Source: Legionellales bacterium UBA2469 (lineage in GTDB: Bacteria; Pseudomonadota; Gammaproteobacteria; Legionellales; Legionellaceae). Taken from it: a stretch of DNA of 15,531 bases. This document shows, piece by piece, positions 7,696 through 15,462 of the stretch. The notes under the pieces are model-generated. The model searched no databases. It had not been told where the DNA came from and saw nothing but the letters and a program-made list of their open reading frames with translations. Location: contig DDPL01000003.1 of the NCBI GenBank assembly GCA_002342175.1, positions 22,790 through 38,320 on the forward strand. Reading direction: 5' to 3'. How positions within the stretch are numbered: the first letter of the stretch is position 1; each line of letters begins with the position of its first letter. A program made the position numbers and the translations under genes.

Positions 7696-9128
7696 TATTC
7701 AACCTTTAAAATCTTTACATATTCTTTTGCCATATCTTCTGAGGCTTTCGCAAGCCCCGTATTTTTAAACAATCCATGGCTGCCTAGGGTTAAGGTTCCT
7801 CCGCCAACACAGATTCCAAGACCTAGAGCAACAGAACCAGAGGGTATAACAGCTAAAGCAAAACCCGCTGCAATAAAAGCTGCGCCTAAAATCATCATGA
7901 TATTCCCTAATTGTTTATAGAGTAAATCTGTACTTCCTTGATAGATTCTGCAGCGCTTAACATAAGCACGATAAGAAATTTTTTCTTGTAAAAAATCACG
8001 CGTATCGATAAGCGCAATGGCGAGCTGTCCCTGATCATACCCATTTTGTTGCATCTTGTTCACTAATTTTAAAAAATCATTCAGTTTTTTTCGACAGTCT
8101 TTTGACAATTTTCGACGTAAGAAGAGCTCTATATCCTGATAAGATTGTTGATAAATCTCCTGACGATAAGCCTTTATATCATAATCTTGTCTAAGATTGC
8201 CATCACTGGCACACAAACAAAATGATTTAGAAATGAGTAATAATTCTTTTATGACAAGCTGTTTTTTTAATATTTTTTTTAATTTGATCTGTTGTTTTGA
8301 TAGAGGTTGTAGTATCCCGACGTAATTATGATTAATTTCAACCTTTTTTATGGAGGCGGGCAATTTCAATAAAACTTGCGTAAAGTCTCTATCCTTCCAA
8401 TTTTTATAAATGTTATTTTTAAGCGATAGCGTCTGAATCGAGGTGGGTAGTGCAGATAAAATGTTTTGGTTATCTTTTTTACAAGTTAAGCCCAGCATAT
8501 TTCCATCAAGCTGAATCGATTGCAAGGTTTGAGGGAAGGTTTTTAGAGCTCGAACAAAAGCATCAATATTTTCCATTTCACCTAAATTGTTATCACTCAA
8601 ATTTAGATGTTGTAATTTTGGTGATAAACGACTAAAAATCCTCGAAAAATGCTGCGCAGGGATTTTATTTAAACATGTATTCGCCAAACTGAGTGTAAGT
8701 ATAGGAGGCATTGCTTCAAAAATAGCTTCTAAATCATCGATTGAAAATTGATTTAATGGATTTCCTGATATATTTAAATATCCTAATTTTCTTGGCAATG
8801 AGCTCATAATTTGCTCAACATGGTTGGCGTTAAGTTGATTCAGTGCGGTGTTATCCAATAGAATTGTATTTATATCTTCTGGCAAATCTAAAAATCCATC
8901 GATTATATCTTGAAAAGAAAAACTATCGAATTGAACATGACTAAAATTCAATGTTGAGTTCTGTAAGGAGCGGGATAGTATTCCTTCAAAATCATTAACT
9001 TCTGAGACGTCACTTTGAAAATCTGAAACATCACTTGACCGTTCACTTTGATTATGTACTACCAATGCTTGTGAAGAATTAAACATAGAGGTTCTAAATG
9101 TTTTTAATCCCTTTGAAGCACTAAACAT
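7695..9128 (-). CDS. Leucine-rich-repeat protein with C-terminal membrane hairpin; candidate secreted effector
   Basis: 477 residues from the ATG at 9128, which has AAGGG eight bases upstream. A TTG eight codons earlier (9152) is the alternative. Residues ~82-272 hold about seven repeats of 28-30 residues of the form LPxxIxxLxLxxNxLxx...IxxA, resembling RNase-inhibitor-type LRRs. A serine/aspartate-rich N-terminus precedes them, and a less regular 27-residue segment may be a capping repeat. Residues ~275-405 are charged and helical. Two glycine-rich hydrophobic stretches follow (~407-428 and ~433-454), then a short polar tail. There is no N-terminal signal peptide. LRR proteins with such hairpins are common among type IV effectors of Legionella-like bacteria, so host membrane targeting is plausible but only inferred. 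The gene heads the yceD-rpmF-fab cluster and overlaps yceD by one base. No enzymatic motif is recognised. Confidence 0.8.
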   Translation of the reverse strand: MFSASKGLKTFRTSMFNSSQALVVHNQSERSSDVSDFQSDVSEVNDFEGILSRSLQNSTLNFSHVQFDSFSFQDIIDGFLDLPEDINTILLDNTALNQLNANHVEQIMSSLPRKLGYLNISGNPLNQFSIDDLEAIFEAMPPILTLSLANTCLNKIPAQHFSRIFSRLSPKLQHLNLSDNNLGEMENIDAFVRALKTFPQTLQSIQLDGNMLGLTCKKDNQNILSALPTSIQTLSLKNNIYKNWKDRDFTQVLLKLPASIKKVEINHNYVGILQPLSKQQIKLKKILKKQLVIKELLLISKSFCLCASDGNLRQDYDIKAYRQEIYQQSYQDIELFLRRKLSKDCRKKLNDFLKLVNKMQQNGYDQGQLAIALIDTRDFLQEKISYRAYVKRCRIYQGSTDLLYKQLGNIMMILGAAFIAAGFALAVIPSGSVALGLGICVGGGTLTLGSHGLFKNTGLAKASEDMAKEYVKILKVE

Positions 9129-9175
9129 AACGATATCCCTTTTTTTATTCAATAATCCTCTGTTGGATTCTATTT

Positions 9176-9229
9176 TTACATATCAATACTTTCATTCCAA
9201 TTGTGAAATATAGATTTTTTTGTCTTCAT
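9176..9229 (-). CDS. 17-codon mini-ORF upstream of the LRR gene (possible leader peptide)
   Basis: Minus strand: ATG at 9229, TAA at 9178-9176, peptide MKTKKSIFHNWNESIDM. Its start has the best Shine-Dalgarno of the region, GGAGGA (9239-9234) four bases before the ATG, better than the one of the LRR gene itself. It ends 47 bases before the LRR ATG and is in a different frame, so it is not an N-terminal extension. It could be a translated leader that controls the LRR gene, a small peptide, or the remnant of a former start. No attenuator hairpin is obvious between it and the LRR gene. Confidence 0.4.
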   Translation of the reverse strand: MKTKKSIFHNWNESIDM

Positions 9230-9304
9230 GATGTCCTCCATTTTTTTAATGATTTTAAGTTTTTTTTTTTATAATAATAATTAAGTGAAAAAAATCATAA
9301 AAAT

Positions 9305-9313
9305 TGGTATGAT
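9305..9313 (+). promoter_or_regulatory. Extended -10 promoter for mnmA
   Basis: TGGTATGAT, a TG-N-TATGAT extended -10 (5 of 6 in the hexamer). The overlapping GATAAT (9311-9316) is also 5 of 6. No good -35 lies 16-18 bases upstream, which is usual for extended -10 promoters. The start would be near 9320, about 26 bases before the mnmA ATG. Confidence 0.5.
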
Positions 9314-9345
9314 AATGCCCAATTTATCGTGTTTAATATTTTAAT

Positions 9346-10440
9346 ATGACATCAAAACAAAAAGTGATTATCGGTTTATCAGGCGGCGTTGATTCATCGG
9401 TATCCGCTCATCTCCTTCTTGAAGCAGGCTTTGAGGTAGAAGGTCTGTTCATGAAAAATTGGGAACAAGATGATTATCCTGGTTTTTGTGCTGCTGCCCA
9501 AGATTTAGAAGATGCACAAAAAGTTTGTGATAACTTAAAGATTCGCCTTCATACCGTAAACTTTTCAAAAGAATACTGGGATAAAGTTTTTCAAATCTTT
9601 TTAGATGAATACGCTCAAGGAATTACCCCAAATCCTGATGTTTTATGTAATAAAGAAATTAAATTTAAATCGTTTTTCAACCATGCCTTAGAACTGGGTG
9701 CTGATTGGATTGCAACAGGTCACTATGCAAGACGTTTAGATGTTCAAGGTGAGGCTGCGTTATTTCAAGCGAAGGATTTTCAAAAAGACCAAACCTATTT
9801 CTTACATGGGATGCCGCGTGCTACATTACAAAAAACACTTTTTCCCCTCGGTTCTTATTTAAAATCGGAAGTTCGAGGAATCGCCAAAGATTTAAATCTC
9901 GATAATCATGATAAAAAAGACTCCACTGGCATTTGTTTTATTGGTGAACGTAATTTTAAAACTTTCCTAAAAGACTTTTTACTTGCGAAACCTGGCAATA
10001 TTGTAACATCTGAGGGAAAAATCATCGGCGAACATCAAGGCATCATCTTTTACACCATTGGCCAACGCCAAGGTTTAGGCATTGGAGGTGTTAAAGGTTC
10101 TCACGATAATCCTTGGTTTGTTGTTGATAAAAACACACAAACCAATGAACTCATCGTCGCACAAGGCGATCAACATCCCCGTCTATTCTCACAAGGTCTA
10201 ATTTGCGGCCCTATTCATTGGCTAACTGATATTCGCCAAGAACAATACCCCTTAACCTGCTCTGCAAAAATTCGTTATCGCCAACAAGCAGAGCCATGTT
10301 TATTATCTTTGGAAGATAATAAACAACATTATGTACAGTTTTCAGCCCCTCAACGAGCCGTTACACCGGGACAATATATTGTGTTCTATGATAAACACCG
10401 ATGTCTTGGTGGGGCAAAAATTATTCAATCGATTTCATAA
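9346..10440 (+). CDS. mnmA: tRNA-specific 2-thiouridylase
   Basis: 364 residues, full length. It adenylates and thiolates U34 of Lys, Glu and Gln tRNAs, taking sulfur from the IscS-Tus relay. The PP-loop SGGVDSS is at 12-18. The catalytic cysteines are C101 in [12 protein letters not shown] and C197 in [16 protein letters not shown] near 125-129, [14 protein letters not shown] and the C-terminal [12 protein letters not shown] beta-barrel motif are all present. No strong Shine-Dalgarno precedes the ATG, but the N-terminus aligns well with the family. It is transcribed away from the LRR gene, and erpA follows 16 bases after its stop, suggesting a two-gene unit in which both products depend on the cell's cysteine-derived sulfur supply (inference). 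Confidence 0.97.
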   Translation: MTSKQKVIIGLSGGVDSSVSAHLLLEAGFEVEGLFMKNWEQDDYPGFCAAAQDLEDAQKVCDNLKIRLHTVNFSKEYWDKVFQIFLDEYAQGITPNPDVLCNKEIKFKSFFNHALELGADWIATGHYARRLDVQGEAALFQAKDFQKDQTYFLHGMPRATLQKTLFPLGSYLKSEVRGIAKDLNLDNHDKKDSTGICFIGERNFKTFLKDFLLAKPGNIVTSEGKIIGEHQGIIFYTIGQRQGLGIGGVKGSHDNPWFVVDKNTQTNELIVAQGDQHPRLFSQGLICGPIHWLTDIRQEQYPLTCSAKIRYRQQAEPCLLSLEDNKQHYVQFSAPQRAVTPGQYIVFYDKHRCLGGAKIIQSIS

Positions 10441-10456
10441 CATGAGGAATATGCAA

Positions 10457-10804
10457 ATGATCAGTTTTAGTCAAAGCGCTGCAGATAAAGTAGCATCTTT
10501 AATTGCTGAGGAAAACAACCCCAACCTTTTTCTTAGAATTTATGTAACCGGTGGCGGTTGTTCAGGTTTCCAATATGGTTTTTCATTTGATGAAGAGCTT
10601 CATGACGATGATACAATTATTGAACAAGCAACTTCAGTCTTAAGTTCACCTGTAAAGCTTGTGATTGATGCCATGAGCTATCCTTATCTTCAAGGCGCAG
10701 AGGTTGATTTTAGCTCTGGTCTTCAAGAAGAATTCATCATCAGAAATCCAAATGCTAAAACAACTTGCGGTTGTGGCTCATCTTTTTCAATGGATGATGA
10801 ATAA
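10457..10804 (+). CDS. erpA: A-type iron-sulfur cluster carrier/insertion protein ErpA
   Basis: 115 residues. A-type carriers pass Fe-S clusters from the Isc/Suf scaffold to target enzymes; ErpA is required for isoprenoid synthesis enzymes in E. coli. The three cluster cysteines are C35 in [11 protein letters not shown] and C104 and C106 in [27 protein letters not shown] and [18 protein letters not shown] are closer to ErpA than to IscA or SufA. The start at 10457 is set by GAGGA eight bases upstream; two in-frame ATGs at 10442 and 10451 have poor spacing. The protein has a few extra acidic residues at the end (MDDE). It converges on the L,D-transpeptidase gene with only one base between stops and no visible terminator. 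Confidence 0.93.
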   Translation: MISFSQSAADKVASLIAEENNPNLFLRIYVTGGGCSGFQYGFSFDEELHDDDTIIEQATSVLSSPVKLVIDAMSYPYLQGAEVDFSSGLQEEFIIRNPNAKTTCGCGSSFSMDDE

Positions 10805-10805
10805 T

Positions 10806-11261
10806 TTAGTAAGATTTTACAATCACACGCGTTCCAATACGAATGAAGTTTTTCGATAACCAATACGCATCTTTGGTATGAACACGAATACATCCATGAC
10901 TTGCATTGTAATTTGGAACATCATCAGAACCGTGTATTGCATAATATTTACTAAAAAACATGCAATAAGGCATCCTAGCCCCACCATAGGGGCGAGGATA
11001 TCGACTCGAACGGCATGATGAAGAACCTTTAGACCAAACACTATATGTGCCTGAAGGTGTACGACATGAGCGATGAATATCCTTGCACCAACCTGAACCC
11101 CCAGAACCATGTCCAGTTCGAACAACGGTTCCATTATCATTAATTGCTTTCCACTGTTGTGTTCTCGGACTAAATATAAAGGTATTGGCAAAAGCGGGTA
11201 GGGTCGTTCCTAATATTAGTGCGATACTTGTAAATGCTGTTTTAATAAAAGCAGAACTCAT
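10806..11261 (-). CDS. Secreted L,D-transpeptidase (YkuD domain), EnhA-like
   Basis: 151 residues from the ATG at 11261, which has AAGGA eight bases upstream; a TTG ten codons earlier is possible but less likely. Residues 1-26 form a signal peptide (SSAFIKTAFTSIALILG then LPAFAN), so the enzyme acts in the periplasm or outside. The YkuD active site is complete: H110 in AIHGSDDVP, H122 and C124 in SHGCIRV. Such enzymes make 3-3 peptidoglycan cross-links or attach proteins to peptidoglycan. The GSGWCKDIHRSCRTPSGTYSV region and the MPYCMFF motif recall the small Legionella EnhA-type proteins, named for enhanced host entry; this resemblance is from memory. C59, C66, C83 and C100 may form disulfides. 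No LysM or other anchor is visible. Confidence 0.88.
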   Translation of the reverse strand: MSSAFIKTAFTSIALILGTTLPAFANTFIFSPRTQQWKAINDNGTVVRTGHGSGGSGWCKDIHRSCRTPSGTYSVWSKGSSSCRSSRYPRPYGGARMPYCMFFSKYYAIHGSDDVPNYNASHGCIRVHTKDAYWLSKNFIRIGTRVIVKSY

Positions 11262-11295
11262 GATAATCTTCCTTGATTGTTGAACTTGCAAATTA

Positions 11296-11304
11296 ATTAT
11301 AGCA
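11296..11304 (-). promoter_or_regulatory. Extended -10 promoter for the L,D-transpeptidase gene
   Basis: Minus strand TGCTATAAT: a perfect TATAAT (11301-11296) preceded by the extended TG (11304-11303). There is no matching -35, as expected for this class. The start would be near 11289, giving a ~28-base leader with the AAGGA site. The same AT-rich stretch must also serve the divergent gene starting at 11347, for which no clear promoter was found. Confidence 0.6.
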
Positions 11305-11346
11305 CAATGTGTTTAAATTATATTCATATATGGATTTAAATCGATC

Positions 11347-13281
11347 ATGAGGATTATTCAATTTAAAGATGTCATCCCTGATTCTCCTTATGCGCTGCTT
11401 ACAAGCTCATTTTTTAGAGAACAGGCTGTTCATATCATTATTCATTACTATCGTCATTGGAAATATAATAAAAATGACCCAATTATTCGCCAACACATTC
11501 AGGAACCTGATGATGATGGCTTTTATGACCATTTGGCATCATGCATCCTAAACCAAAACTTTCATCACATCCATTATAATACCCCTGATTTTATTAGACG
11601 TTTGTTTGGGGCATTACGTCATAACATCATCAACCTCAATGAATTTCTAACAATCCAGTTATTGTATGAGCTTATTAATGCATTTCACTCCGGAATAATG
11701 CCAGAAAACGCTCATCGATTATTTGAAAAATACAGCCTTTATAATCCTTTGGGACCATTTACTCCCCGACGTTTTATAAATTACTGGGGAATCTATGAAA
11801 ACCGTTGGCTTGATTTTTTAAATCAAGACGAACAAAAAACATATATGCATTACTATACAATAGAAGCTCCCCAGTCCTTTGTTCTGGCATTCTTATATTT
11901 TGCTTTGAATGGCCCTCAATTTGAATTGAATTACGAGGAGTTACTCATAAAAATGGTGCAACGTGCACAGGTTACCCCGGAGCTTATCCAGGACTGTTTA
12001 GAGAATATTCATTCATTAAAAGAAAATCCAACCCCCGAGAAAGCAAAAAAAATCAAGCATTTCCTTAATGTATCATTTGCTAAAGAACAGGAACGACTTC
12101 CTGAGCATGTCAGAAAAATGAATACCAGCTCTATGCGTTTCTTAGCACTGCTCTATAAAATAAAAACCCAAATCCCAACGATATGTGAGCACAATGGAAG
12201 CTTTTATTTTATTCTTATTCACATTGAAGGGCTAAACCAACTGCAAAAAATTGTTCATCCTGGGGAAAGCGTTCTTCCAACCCCAGTTTTAGGACCGGTA
12301 TCAACACGTATGATTCGAGCATATGATGAAATTCCTGAAAGAGTGAAAAGTGGAAAACCCCTCTCTTTGGGACAACAACTTCTAAATACATTGTTTCCAG
12401 ATGCTCAAAAACTAAAGCATGCATCAAGACCTGTAGAGGTTCGTCATCCGGATGTCCGTCATAATCATCAACCTCATGGCTATAAAGTTCATCCATTTTT
12501 TTTAAGTTGGCATGACATATTTCATGCGTGGCGTTCGGGATGTCATTATAAAACAATCATTCATCAATTTAGATTAATTTTCGATGAAAAAGCTGGTCTT
12601 GTTAAATCTCCTGACATCATGTCAAAAATTATATGGCGCTTAACTGATATGGACTTTGGATTTAGTTCCATTTACCGAGATGTAAAGCCAAAATTATCCA
12701 TTGAAAACCAATTAGATTTTTATGTTAATTTAATACTATGGTTTTTTAGTACATCGCCGCATATTGAAGATATAGTTCTATATTATTTCCATTTATTGAA
12801 ACCAGGGCATTTGCCAATTCCTAATTTTCTAAGTATTCTTCCCCGTAAACTTGAATCTTATTTAAAATTAACTCGAGCGAGTAAAATTCCAAATTTACAT
12901 AATAATTTGGAATTTTTAATATTTCAGCAAAATCGCGTACATCACTATTTACAAAAAAATCCAAACGCACATTTTATGGATGTATATTTATCTTTTTTAT
13001 TTGAACCAAAGTATACCTTAAGTCATGAAATGATACATTATTTTCATGACCAAGGTTATGAAAATTGTTTTGAATGGACGAAAAACGATGGTATTCATTT
13101 TTCATCACGATGGTATCCAACGCTTAAGTCTTATGATCTAAAAAAGAGAGTTTCAGAAAATAATATTGATATTCTTTATGAAAGTTTATTGGCTAGCGTT
13201 GTTCTTGATAATCATTTTCACGGGGATTTAAAGCTTTGCGAATTGAATCAGCCAACAAGTTACACACCAACACCAAAATAA
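11347..13281 (+). CDS. Large hypothetical protein with a histidine-dense segment, function unknown
   Basis: 644 residues; I do not recognise the family. There is no signal peptide and no clear membrane span. The sequence is rich in His, Tyr and Phe and looks mostly helical, consistent with a soluble protein. Residues 358-406 contain ten histidines, arranged as RHPDVRHNHQPHGY, then VHP, then SWHDIFHAWRSG. This looks like a metal or nucleotide site rather than chance, but no catalytic role can be given. Upstream lies a divergent secreted L,D-transpeptidase; downstream, the last 89 bases run antisense into a permease gene. No good Shine-Dalgarno precedes the ATG. A size of about 75 kDa and an orphan position next to host-interaction-type genes make it an effector candidate by context only. 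Confidence 0.65.
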   Translation: MRIIQFKDVIPDSPYALLTSSFFREQAVHIIIHYYRHWKYNKNDPIIRQHIQEPDDDGFYDHLASCILNQNFHHIHYNTPDFIRRLFGALRHNIINLNEFLTIQLLYELINAFHSGIMPENAHRLFEKYSLYNPLGPFTPRRFINYWGIYENRWLDFLNQDEQKTYMHYYTIEAPQSFVLAFLYFALNGPQFELNYEELLIKMVQRAQVTPELIQDCLENIHSLKENPTPEKAKKIKHFLNVSFAKEQERLPEHVRKMNTSSMRFLALLYKIKTQIPTICEHNGSFYFILIHIEGLNQLQKIVHPGESVLPTPVLGPVSTRMIRAYDEIPERVKSGKPLSLGQQLLNTLFPDAQKLKHASRPVEVRHPDVRHNHQPHGYKVHPFFLSWHDIFHAWRSGCHYKTIIHQFRLIFDEKAGLVKSPDIMSKIIWRLTDMDFGFSSIYRDVKPKLSIENQLDFYVNLILWFFSTSPHIEDIVLYYFHLLKPGHLPIPNFLSILPRKLESYLKLTRASKIPNLHNNLEFLIFQQNRVHHYLQKNPNAHFMDVYLSFLFEPKYTLSHEMIHYFHDQGYENCFEWTKNDGIHFSSRWYPTLKSYDLKKRVSENNIDILYESLLASVVLDNHFHGDLKLCELNQPTSYTPTPK

Positions 13282-14500
13282 ACATAAAAGAAAATGCCGT
13301 CACCAATGGCCACCACACAACAGGAATACGAGCAAGCTCTAAACGGGCGGCATTAATCATATTTCCCCAACTAATGGTCATGGGTGAAACTCCAATGCCA
13401 ATATACGTTAATAATGACTCCGCAAGAACTAAATAACTAAAATCCAAGACCACTGAAATAATAATAATGTGCATGATATTTGGCAATAAATGATTTTTTA
13501 AAATAACCAAAGAAGGTGTGCGAAATAATTTTGCAGCCTTTATATAATTCATTTCTCGAAGTTTTAAAACTTCTGCACGTATCACACGACATAATGTAGC
13601 CCAATTGGTCAATCCCAACAATAAACAAATCATCAATAATCGTGCATCAGCTTGTTGCATCATTGTCCAATAAAAATAATAATGCTCAACAAAAAATTGC
13701 CACGATAATAGGCTCGCACCAATTAATAAAACAGATGGTATTGAACTAATCACTGTGTATGTAAATTGAATACAATCATCGATAATTCCCCCATAAAATC
13801 CTGAAAGTAGCCCAAAGCCTACCGCAAATGGCAACATCGTAATGGATGTTAACAAACTAATAAACAAACCTGTACGTATACTTTTCATCGCTTGATAAAA
13901 AATATCCTGTCCAATTTGCCCCGTACCAAATATATGTAAATGTCTTGAGAGCAAATAACAAAAAGAACTTAGTGTCAAGATACCTAAAATCGTTATTGAC
14001 AAAATTTTAACACTCCGACTCCATTTGGGATAAAGGCGCCAGAAACTCAACATTAAAATAAAAACCATTGAGAGTGTCATCAAAATACATTTCAGGCCCC
14101 ATAACAAAACATCTTGAGAGGTTTTCCAGTTATTTGGAACATAAAGTAAATGTTCTTGAGTATGAAAGTATTGATCTTGGACTTTAATAACTTTTGGCAT
14201 GAGTGATACAAGACTACAAGGCTTTGAGTAAGAAAACTCTAAAACACGATGGATTGGTGAAAGTATTTTATCTAGTAATGTCATATTGGTGTTCACATTC
14301 CATTGGATGGAATCGCAAATAGATATCAAAAGAAAAAACAAAAAAATGGTACCCGATACAATGGCAGTTCGGTCTGCCAATATCTTAGACCAAATGCGTT
14401 GATTCCAAGGATGACGAGACGTTGCATAAATACCGTAAAACATAAGGCCACATATGCTTAGATAGATTACATCACTAAATATAAATGGTAATTTAATCAT
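13193..14500 (-). CDS. Peptide-type ABC transporter permease, OppC/YejE-like, with N-terminal extension
   Basis: 435 residues, well over the ~300-340 of OppC or YejE. The C-terminal half is a standard OppC-family permease: FGTGQIGQDIF at ~191-201 (the GTDxxGRD position), five or so membrane segments, and the EAA loop ~317-341 (YIKAAKLF to NHLLPN) that contacts the ATPase. It ends with ADSIRKALNPR and a short polar tail. The N-terminal ~190 residues hold an additional span (~8-25), the usual first span (~44-63), a periplasmic-looking loop, and two further spans (~132-153 and ~164-186). The start overlaps the OppB-like stop by four bases (ATGA). Its 3' end overlaps the convergent unknown gene by 89 bases. 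The substrate is presumably peptides but cannot be read from sequence. No ATPase gene follows. Confidence 0.88.
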   Translation of the reverse strand: MIKLPFIFSDVIYLSICGLMFYGIYATSRHPWNQRIWSKILADRTAIVSGTIFLFFLLISICDSIQWNVNTNMTLLDKILSPIHRVLEFSYSKPCSLVSLMPKVIKVQDQYFHTQEHLLYVPNNWKTSQDVLLWGLKCILMTLSMVFILMLSFWRLYPKWSRSVKILSITILGILTLSSFCYLLSRHLHIFGTGQIGQDIFYQAMKSIRTGLFISLLTSITMLPFAVGFGLLSGFYGGIIDDCIQFTYTVISSIPSVLLIGASLLSWQFFVEHYYFYWTMMQQADARLLMICLLLGLTNWATLCRVIRAEVLKLREMNYIKAAKLFRTPSLVILKNHLLPNIMHIIIISVVLDFSYLVLAESLLTYIGIGVSPMTISWGNMINAARLELARIPVVWWPLVTAFSFMFILVLVCNLLADSIRKALNPRENDYQEQR

Positions 14501-15462
14501 GATAATCTCACCCTTGGATCAATATATAAATAAACGATATCCGTTAATATCAAACCTAACATATAGGAAAAAGAACCTAAAAAAACCATGGCTCTAACTA
14601 TCGAAAAATCTTGCTTTTGTATCGCTTCAATCAAGTAATTTCCAAGTCCTGGAATAGAAAAAAAAGATTCATATAAAATACTGCCAAGAAATAACGTCGG
14701 AATGACAACAACCACGCCAGTTACAATCGGTAATAACGCATTACGCAGTACATAAGAAAAAAGCACTTTTTTTTCCTTTAAGCCCGATGCCCTTGCTGTG
14801 ATGACATAGGCTTGTTCAATTTCTTCCATAAGCAAGGTTCGGTACCATCTTACCCCATTCCCCATGCCTGCAAATATATGCACAATAATCGGTAGCGTTA
14901 CAAAAAAAATCGAAGACCATCCAGGCTCATATCCAGAAATAGGAAACCATTTCCATGTATATGCGGCAAAGTATTGAAAAAAAATGATATAAAATAAACT
15001 GGATATTGATAATAAAGTTATCGATATGATTAAGCCCAATTGATTTAAATGTGTGTTTCTAAAATAAACCAAAACCAAAGCTAAACTTACATGAAAAAAA
15101 ATACTCAAACCAAAACTGGGTATTGCAATAGCAAGACTTGGACCCATTCGATGTTTGATTTCATCATTAATATTTTCACCGTTCAAGGCTTGACCAAAAT
15201 TCCCATGCAAAAGCTCTAATGTTTGATAAGCAAAAACTGTCTGCAACATACCCTCTTTGAAATTAAAAAAAAGTGGCATATCCAAATGATGACTTTTCTT
15301 CCATCGTTCAATGTCGATTTGCATCACATATTTTTGCCCTAAGTGCGCGCGAGCAATATCATCAGGAGAATTTACCACAAAAAATAAGATAAAAGTAAGC
15401 AAATGTACCATAAATAAAATCGGCATCATCATCATGATTCGTCTTTGAAGAAGTTTTAACAT
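14497..15462 (-). CDS. Peptide-type ABC transporter permease, OppB/DppB/YejB-like
   Basis: 321 residues, the family length. The layout is a first membrane span near 13-30, a periplasmic loop with LHGNFGQAL (the family LGDFG-like motif), and further spans ~110-133, ~142-168, ~183-201, ~241-262 and ~291-314. The EAA loop YVITARASGLKEKKVL to RNALLPI is at 219-246. ESFFSIPGLGNYLIEAI at 265-281 and the ending DPRVRLS are typical of OppB-type permeases. It forms the channel together with the OppC-like protein encoded immediately after it. The start at 15462 has GCGGA about eight bases upstream. It overlaps by seven bases an open frame coming from the right edge, suggesting an upstream operon partner. 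OppB and YejB types cannot be separated with certainty here. Confidence 0.92.
   Translation of the reverse strand: MLKLLQRRIMMMMPILFMVHLLTFILFFVVNSPDDIARAHLGQKYVMQIDIERWKKSHHLDMPLFFNFKEGMLQTVFAYQTLELLHGNFGQALNGENINDEIKHRMGPSLAIAIPSFGLSIFFHVSLALVLVYFRNTHLNQLGLIISITLLSISSLFYIIFFQYFAAYTWKWFPISGYEPGWSSIFFVTLPIIVHIFAGMGNGVRWYRTLLMEEIEQAYVITARASGLKEKKVLFSYVLRNALLPIVTGVVVVIPTLFLGSILYESFFSIPGLGNYLIEAIQKQDFSIVRAMVFLGSFSYMLGLILTDIVYLYIDPRVRLS

Larger units (their letters stand above)
9129..9345. other. Divergent intergenic region between the LRR gene and mnmA
   Basis: 217 bases, very AT-rich, including an 11-base T run (9260-9270). It holds the 17-codon mini-ORF and Shine-Dalgarno sites on the minus strand and an extended -10 element for mnmA on the plus strand. 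No convincing -35/-10 pair for the LRR gene could be fixed; TATTAT/TATAAA-like boxes around 9268-9280 on the minus strand are candidates among many in such sequence. Confidence 0.6.

Noticed and set aside
9129..9152. TTG start of the LRR gene eight codons upstream
   Set aside because: The ATG at 9128 has AAGGG at ideal spacing, whereas the TTG has closer, poorer spacing. Not fully excluded.
10331..10456. Longer N-terminus for erpA beginning inside mnmA
   Set aside because: It would overlap the last 110 bases of mnmA. The family N-terminus and GAGGA spacing fit the ATG at 10457.
10802..10830. Bidirectional terminator between erpA and the L,D-transpeptidase gene
   Set aside because: The stops are one base apart and no G/C-rich stem with a T-run could be found around the junction.
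11262..11291. TTG start of the L,D-transpeptidase ten codons upstream
   Set aside because: The predicted transcript starts near the TTG, and the AAGGA site serves the ATG at 11261, which also gives a standard signal peptide.
12215..12556. 113-codon minus-strand open frame inside the unknown 644-residue gene
   Set aside because: It is antisense to the longer frame and acidic/His-rich only because it mirrors the His-rich codons. No start signals support it.
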